From the NCBI GenBank assembly GCA_013180625.2, contig SNVD02004417.1, forward strand, positions 62,001-126,000: a stretch of 64,000 nucleotides of DNA, written 5' to 3'. The first letter of the stretch is position 1, and every line of letters begins with the position of its first letter. This stretch comes from Boswellia sacra (Eukaryota > Streptophyta > Magnoliopsida > Sapindales > Burseraceae). Positions 58,401 through 64,000 of this stretch are shown here, one piece after another. The notes beneath the pieces were generated by a model. It was not told the origin of the DNA. It did not search any database and saw only the letters and a program-made list of their open reading frames with translations. The position numbers were made by a program, and so were the translations under genes.

Positions 58401-60171
58401 ATATTGTTTGAGACTGTACTTTGAACTCCACGGTTAGATCATGTCCAGCTGAACAGCATTTCTCCAACTACCACAAGTTGGGGATATTTGTTCTCTTGGT
58501 CTTAGTTTTGACAAAATTTAGAAGCTGTCAATCTTTTCATTTTGCAGGGGGTGAATGAATTGAAGGCAAGAGCAAGGCACATGTACTAGCATATATACAT
58601 TATGTTGGGGGTACTCTAAGGTATTACAGGGATATTGATCTTAATTTGTAAAGATAAATATTCCTCTCGACAAATAATCTGAAACTTACCCAGCACCTAC
58701 ACGAGCAAATTCACCTGCAACAAATGACAAGCTTTTTGAGCCAAATGTAAAGCACACGAAGAAATTCAGTTAACTATAAAGTTGAAGGAAAGAATTGAAT
58801 GCTTCGTGAGAGAAATTTGCTGCGTATGAGAGCATTAAGAGAACCTTCCATGCCTCAAATGCGCCAATTGAACTCTGTTTCTTCATCAGTCATTTTGCAA
58901 ATGAGTCTCAAGTTATATAACGCTTACCATACAGTTGGATGTGATTCGAAGGGAAGAAGAATGGAAGTCCTATTGATATGACCAACAGGATAAACTTCAA
59001 TGCCCACCATCCTGAATGCCAATTACTGCGAACTTCATATAGTTTACTCGTATTAAATGTACTGAGAAACATTAGGAAGAAAAATATCTGATTTCACTGT
59101 CAAGGATTCCAGGCTTCAAAGTAGAAAATTAGTACGAGTTTCCATAAGCAGGATGAAAAACAATGAAGCTGTAACTAGAATTCAATCAGTTCTTCAAGTT
59201 AAAACTTTAGATATTTCGTTTGGTATTTTTAGATAATGATTGTAAACAATCTAAATTATGTTAACATATTAAACTATCTCAGGTAGACAAACTGTGGAAA
59301 GATTCAGAATCAGGTCAGACCAATAGTATTGTATCCCAACCGAACGGAAGAGAATCTTGCTCCTCCAGGAAAACCAACAGCAAGTAAAAGATGTCCTAGC
59401 AATCATTTTCATTTGATGAATGAGAGGTGCATAGTAAAACTTCTAGTTATTTAGTTCTGAATTAGAAAGATACAAAGCATCCTAAACTCACGCGAAGAAC
59501 TCCCAGTGTGTGAAAGCAATCATCCCCCTCAGCCCCACAAGCTTTTAGATCTGCAAACAAAAATTTTCCCACAGGCAAAACAACAATGACATCAATACAC
59601 GTTCACTCCAACCAAATACGTTTTCATTTGCTTAAGAGGTTTTTGTGATAAGTATTTATTATTGGAAAATAAGAAACTTATAAGCAGCTTTAATTTCCAG
59701 ATTATCAACGTCTGGAACAAGAGATTTGGGACAAGCTGTTTAGAATCTTCTTTCCTAGATAACTGATTTTTGAATGAGAGAATGATACTTTTATTACTCT
59801 AGTTGGATATATGTAATTAAATTTTGTTACTCGTCTCATGGAATATATGATCTTTTTGTGAAATTATGGATGAAGTTTCAAAACAAACCAATCATATTTT
59901 CTTCAGTGTAGTAAGAAAAGAACAAAGGCTCACACTGGAGTTGAGGTAAATACTTTTGCCCGTAGTCTCGCATAAACCAAGCAATTAGATTTATTACCAA
60001 GAAAATAATGCCATAAAAATAACGGGCTCGTAGAGATTTCCTCTTTTCTGCTGAGCAGTCACTGGTCTTCTGCTCCAAGGATCCAGTGGCCTCTTCGCCA
60101 TGAGCAATCTTAGAGTTGCTTGATCTTATGTGTACGGTCCCAGCTTCAACTGCTTCAGCAGACCTACTCAT
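52459..60171 (-). CDS. SERINC/TMS1-family membrane protein, 12 coding exons, intact
   Basis: SERINC/TMS1 proteins are multi-spanning membrane proteins proposed to aid serine incorporation into membrane lipids. The coding exons, by splice sites and frame, are 60171-59934, 59550-59474, 59087-58928, 58714-58690, 58250-58161, 58010-57839, 54263-54190, 53958-53889, 53676-53605, 53430-53297, 53185-53112 and 52550-52459. They sum to 1278 bases, 425 residues plus stop, with no lesion. Recognisable blocks are RARYFYGIIFLVINLIAWF, KACGAEGDDCFHTLGVLR, NWHSGWWALKFILLVIS, WWNNYWMPDQEAKQ, CSLNIFFITWTAILL, VNRGLLSSGIVASYLVFLCW, AICAIVMATFSTGIDSQS, YKYGFFQLVFSLGAMYFAM and the C-terminal WKLLSPIVRQPKVLDHEEP. 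About ten hydrophobic helices are expected. All introns begin GT and end AG. Exon 4 is only 25 bases. Intron 6 holds a retroelement. Confidence 0.93.
54752..55162 (+). repeat. Element C left LTR
   Basis: This aligns with 56938-57331 with a few small indels. Confidence 0.93.
55165..55178 (+). promoter_or_regulatory. Primer-binding site of element C
   Basis: TTGCTATCAGAGCC directly follows the left LTR and differs by one base from the usual initiator-Met site TTGGTATCAGAGCC. Confidence 0.85.
55660..56387 (+). pseudogene. Gag-like frame of element C
   Basis: The open part 55929-56387 begins VKRKYPKKTEELPTWDKMKR, which fits the gag segment that follows the usual ALKWW motif. Upstream, 55660-55928, pieces of the earlier gag domain can be read across frameshifts (AFNKRLDFMGF; LPDFSCHYIKK). 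After about residue 80 the frame is acidic and Lys/Glu-rich (EEVEKDVEKVPMDDEV) and ends at a TAG. Confidence 0.7.
56397..56852 (+). CDS. Hypothetical acidic protein of element C
   Basis: The frame of 151 codons starts 9 bases after the gag-like stop and continues its acidic style (STPKIEFEVSKSKIEVELS), then a hydrophobic stretch (MLVSILKSSMMLIASSPTL). I do not recognise it. It may be the continuation of the gag-like protein after a stop, or chance. Confidence 0.4.
   Translation: MGEFEFMHVQDFKVEGHPIQIVAVVDKKPIEIIHPSKKEDSTPKIEFEVSKSKIEVELSHEEKIFESPQLLQEVISKSNTEIDFLGVSTVLDKYSNQGMLVSILKSSMMLIASSPTLTSINAILLCVQPLVSMFLDYGEVQTWIDDVPLFV
56924..56937 (+). promoter_or_regulatory. Polypurine tract of element C
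   Basis: AAGAGGGGGAGAAT directly precedes the right LTR. Confidence 0.85.
56938..57331 (+). repeat. Element C right LTR
   Basis: Partner of 54752-55162. Confidence 0.93.
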
Positions 60172-63100
60172 TCTGCAGTTTCAAGCCATGTATGAAATCG
60201 ATTAATCGGCAGATATCTTAGATGAACTTCTATAACTTGAGTTTACACTTGAATCTCCCAAAATGGTGGAAACGTTACCAATTTTTCTTGATCTTTTAAA
60301 CAAGAAACATAATATGTGATTAGTGTACAGAGATTAAACAAGTTACAATAAAACCAGGGCGACCTTCCAATCCTGCCCACCATGTAATGTGGAATCCTTC
60401 CAGGATTAGCAGTTGAGTTTTTAAAGTTGCACTTAGCAACATTCAACTCCTGCCCACCATTTAAGATGATGGAATTTTCCCAGCCTTAGCAATCAAGTTG
60501 AAATTACGATATCCGAAACTATAACTATTTGCGTTAATTCTTCCACATTACAAGTAAAAATTACGTAAATCTCATAACAAATATGATTGACATTTTACAA
60601 CTTTTTTGAGCAGATCACCAAGTCCAACTTCTGAACAATGCCTAAAATAACAAGAACTCCTTTATATACACAGAAAATTAATGAACCCGAGAAAGCTGGG
60701 AAAGTGGAAAGCTTAAGCAACATATATATTTATAAAGCTTGATAATGGAGCAATCCCATGATAATTATATTAATGCAGAAGAAAATGAAGTAATTAATAG
60801 TACAGTAAATGGGAGCCAAAGAGAAATTCTAACCTTACTTTCCTTTTAAGTGTATGAGCTAGCCTTGAGGGCTTGACAATCCACCAGGAAGATATAAAAA
60901 TGTGAATCAAGCTCCCTGTGACTCCTTTAAAGAGACTAGCTATGTAATGCAGAAGCACATCAAAAGACTCTCATTAAATAATGCACAACTATATCATAAT
61001 TATATAGTCTTAAGATAATATTTAGTTTGTTTTAGCTGTGTTTAAACAATTAATTACTTGTATGATTAATTAATCACATGCACAAGTAGACTGAGATTAA
61101 GAGATTAAGATACATCTAGAGCTAGTCTTGTCTAGTCTACTATTATATTACTCTTTTTGATTGTTTTTTAATGTTTTTCTTCTTCTCTTTTTGACTTCTG
61201 CAATAAGCATTTGACATCTACATTTGCCCATCCAGCTCATCTTCATTTCTTTCTAACATTTGTCCATCCCAGCAAGTAAATATAATCAAGAGAACAATAA
61301 ACCTAACAAGGACTACTGGTATGTGTTAAGTGTTCGTGCGAACAAGAATCTGAATTAGCATTCAAGTAAGGATTCAACAATAATGTTTAATATACCTTTT
61401 TCTCTGCGTAATTTGAACTGAAGCGTAACTATTACAATACATCTAGATTTAAGTAATGAATAATTTTGTTTGCTATAAATGTATAAATTGCAGAAGATTA
61501 ACCTTCACTCTGACAAATGCAATAGTAGAATGTAGCAAATTAACAGCAAATGTTATCACAGGACTAGCTAGAACATGGTGAAGAATGCTTGTACTTTAGG
61601 GCACCAAAATTAATAAAAAGTGTTTAGTTAAATATATTAATGTACAAGTTATTATCTTTCTTTTAACTCCTATGTTTAACATTTTATATGTGATACATAA
61701 ACATTAAGTATATACTAATTGTTTTATTTTATTATTTGCATTTTCTAGCCAAACCATGGAGACAAAAGTTGAAATATAACGTTGGAAACCCATCAAGCTT
61801 ATACTATGCGCTCAGACTCAATGATATCTTACCAAGAAATTTTAATTCTCATGCGTAAAATACATAATTTTTTATTTTTAATCCTTTAAATAAGACTATT
61901 CAGTATTGGATCATGTGATTTTTTAACATAGTATCAGAGCTAAAACCTCCAAATTCAATCCCCTCGTTATCGGTTTCTCTAGACAATTATATCATTCAGT
62001 CAAATCAAGTCTTACTTTCTCGATTTGATCTCATGAATCCATTAAACCATTAAATCTTAAAATCAAAACCATGTTTAGCTTAAACTTTTAGGTCAAGTGT
62101 TTTCTTAACAGTTACTTCACAAACTTGCATTATATGAAAAATTCCAAAATTCAATTACTACAAGAAGCATGCAATGCTCTTGTGTTTTTCTGATCTTTAC
62201 TCTGGTAGGTTTTCAAATCTGGGATACCATATGAAGGTTGTAGACAAGCAAAGGAAACAAAGCAACAAGGCCCCATCGGCCATGTCATTGACAAAATTGA
62301 ATAAATAAGGTAGCAGGTAGCTAGCCTCCAGATTTTGAGGCACCGTGTGGGGACTAACTTGGCACGCGTTGTTTGATTTCGATATAGAGTTCTACTGACC
62401 GTTTGTAAAGAAGCGGTGGCGCCTTCTCTTGTTTTGGTTGTATTTGAAACTTCTATATATATTAAAGTTTTGAGTAAAGCAAATTCTTTGGTTTATTTTT
62501 TTGTACTTGTAAATTGTTTATTAAGCTCATCATTTGAGACCCTTTTCCTTTTTTTTTTTTCCTTTTTTGTCTTCTGTTCATGGTAAAGCTTTTTGTATTT
62601 TCCCTTTTGGTAAAGTTTCTACAATAAGCTGGTGAATTTAGGTGTATTAATTATGTATTGGGTTTTATGAATCTTTAACTTGAAGGAATTGAGCTTGTGG
62701 ATAATGAACTTGATAATATTGAATTGCAGGGATAAGATTTGGTGAAAATTGGCAAGAATAATTCATGCAATGCAAAGATATTGTAATAGTGATAATGGCC
62801 TCTCTTACTCATCATCTAAGTTTCCTTTTCTTCTTTGTCAATTATTAGCTTCACTTTAATTTTAGGATTACTTACTTCAAGATTTAGGATTCTAGGGTTA
62901 TGAATAGTATATCCTTCAGAAATACAATATTAGAGGAATTCTGTCAAATGGCCTAGGAAAAAATAACTCTTTCAAAAGTAAGATTCCCTCCTCTCTCTTT
63001 TTTTTTTTTTAAATAAAGAAGACTGACCCAAATTAAGGGGTGTGTTGAGGCTCTAAAAATTTAAATATAATAACCATGTTTTACAGTGGGATATGCATTT

Positions 63101-63235
63101 TTTTTTTGGTCATCAGTCTCTAATACTTTATATCTTATACATTTTTTTAGTATCGGTTTCTAACCTCGATGACTAACGTATTGAAAAAGACCTATCAATC
63201 CCTTAGCCCTGGTCCTAAGTTTTCGGTTTCTCTAC
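60172..63235. other. AT-rich intergenic DNA, includes 5' region of the SERINC gene
   Basis: The first few hundred bases should contain the SERINC 5' untranslated region. An acceptor-like TTTGAAACTGCAG lies just upstream of the ATG and a donor-like GGAAA|GTAAGG near 60835 on the minus strand, so a 5' leader intron is possible. Beyond that I see no gene. Confidence 0.45.
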
Positions 63236-63484
63236 TCTGCGATTCATGGGCTTGACCATGAAGCCAATGGGAGGGAAATCGAGCGGGCTCTAAGGGCCCA
63301 AGGATTTGGGTCAGTCCCAGTTGTGTTCATAGGTGCAAGATATATAGGTTCAGCAAAAGATGTCATATCACTCCATGTTGATGGATCCCTGAAGCCGATG
63401 CTCATGGATGTGAGAGCCAAGCCTGGCTTCAAGTTCAACCTTAAGTTGAGGCTTTGCTGGAACCGACAATGGAATGGTTCATGA
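63236..63484 (+). pseudogene. C-terminal fragment of a glutaredoxin
   Basis: The plus strand reads GLDHEANGREIERALRAQGF, VPVVFIGARYIGSAKDV and LHVDGSLKPMLMD. This is the C-terminal half of a plant CC-type glutaredoxin, where the VPVVFIG block and the GSAKDV helix bind glutathione. The N-terminal half with the CCxC/CCxS active site is not found upstream, and no good start exists, so the copy is truncated. The last residues before the TGA do not look like the usual C-terminus. Confidence 0.8.
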
Positions 63485-64000
63485 TCTTCATAAGACAAGT
63501 TGCAAACAAGCCTCTAATAATTGTTGATGCTAAGGGAACAACCTCTAACACAGTGATAGTGATGTATGATGAAGCGGTCTCCTTCTTCAATCCTAAAGCA
63601 ACAACTTCATGGTTCATCAATGGTGGTCATTGGAAGCAATCTATGAAACCTGGCGTCGTATTAATATAATGGCAAATCTCAGGGTCATTCAAAATTATCC
63701 CAGTAACTAAATACTAATAGGAGTAATATTATTCAATATTTTAATAACAATTTAAAAAAAATCACTTATTTACTTCTTTGCTTATCTTGCTTCCATCCGA
63801 ACCAAAGATAAGGCACACAAGCCGTCAAACTCCTCAAGCTTAGCGAGGAAAACTTCATTCAAGTTATAAGATTCTCTTAATTTCTAACTCCAATCTTTGG
63901 TATCTTTGTTGGTTTCCCTACATTAGACAATATGTTAATTCAAAAATTGGCATAATCAACCAATTAATATTGTGTGATTATTAGACATTGCAATGCAAGA
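63485..64000. other. Window edge, no recognised gene
   Basis: A plus-strand frame at 63454-63669 (71 codons, with PLIIVDAKGTTSN) overlaps the end of the glutaredoxin fragment in another frame. I do not recognise it and cannot say if it is real. The rest is AT-rich. Confidence 0.35.

Noticed and set aside
1..64000. CRISPR array, tRNA or rRNA genes
   Set aside because: No spaced direct-repeat array, cloverleaf with a CCA-type acceptor, or rRNA-like sequence was seen; the GGCGCC and TATCAGAGC words are retroelement primer sites.

Overview
The window is nuclear DNA of a eudicot plant. The base composition is AT-rich, introns are plant-like, and it holds one intact 12-exon gene (a SERINC/TMS1-family membrane protein, minus strand, 52459-60171) beside about 51 kb of nested transposable elements. 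I cannot name the species. I saw no rRNA or tRNA gene and no CRISPR array.

Layout: 1-2650 is a decayed Ty1/copia pol on the minus strand. 2734-7402 is a complete Mutator-like element (MULE) with terminal inverted repeats, a 10-bp target duplication, a broken MuDR-type transposase and a Ulp1-protease exon. 8962-9826 is a solo LTR. 10209-26077 is a large CACTA element inserted into a copia RNase H domain. It carries intron-containing fragments of three host genes, all on the minus strand: a cation-diffusion (MTP) transporter, PHYLLO (MenF-MenD part) and the condensin subunit SMC2 (coiled coil and hinge). A 3.8-kb solo LTR is inserted in its right end. 26078-31395 holds copia remnants, a hAT-like MITE and unassigned repeat-like DNA.

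31396-51328 is the most unusual part: two Athila-like Ty3/gypsy elements on the minus strand, from different LTR families. Both carry, downstream of pol, the same two extra genes in the same order. The first is a small basic zinc-finger protein that looks like the cysteine-rich nucleic-acid-binding protein of carlaviruses. The second is a near full-length LONELY GUY (LOG) cytokinin-activating phosphoribohydrolase. Element A (31396-42585) has gag and most of pol with several stops. Element B (42586-51328) has lost most of pol but kept both extra genes. The two LOG copies are about 70 percent identical in protein, and both end in a basic stretch followed by an EAR-like LxLxL tail. A retrotransposon lineage carrying a hormone-activation gene plus a virus-like regulator is the best candidate here for an undescribed system.

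51329-64000 is the low-copy part: the SERINC gene, with a small non-autonomous gypsy element in its sixth intron, then mostly empty AT-rich DNA and a truncated glutaredoxin fragment near the right edge.
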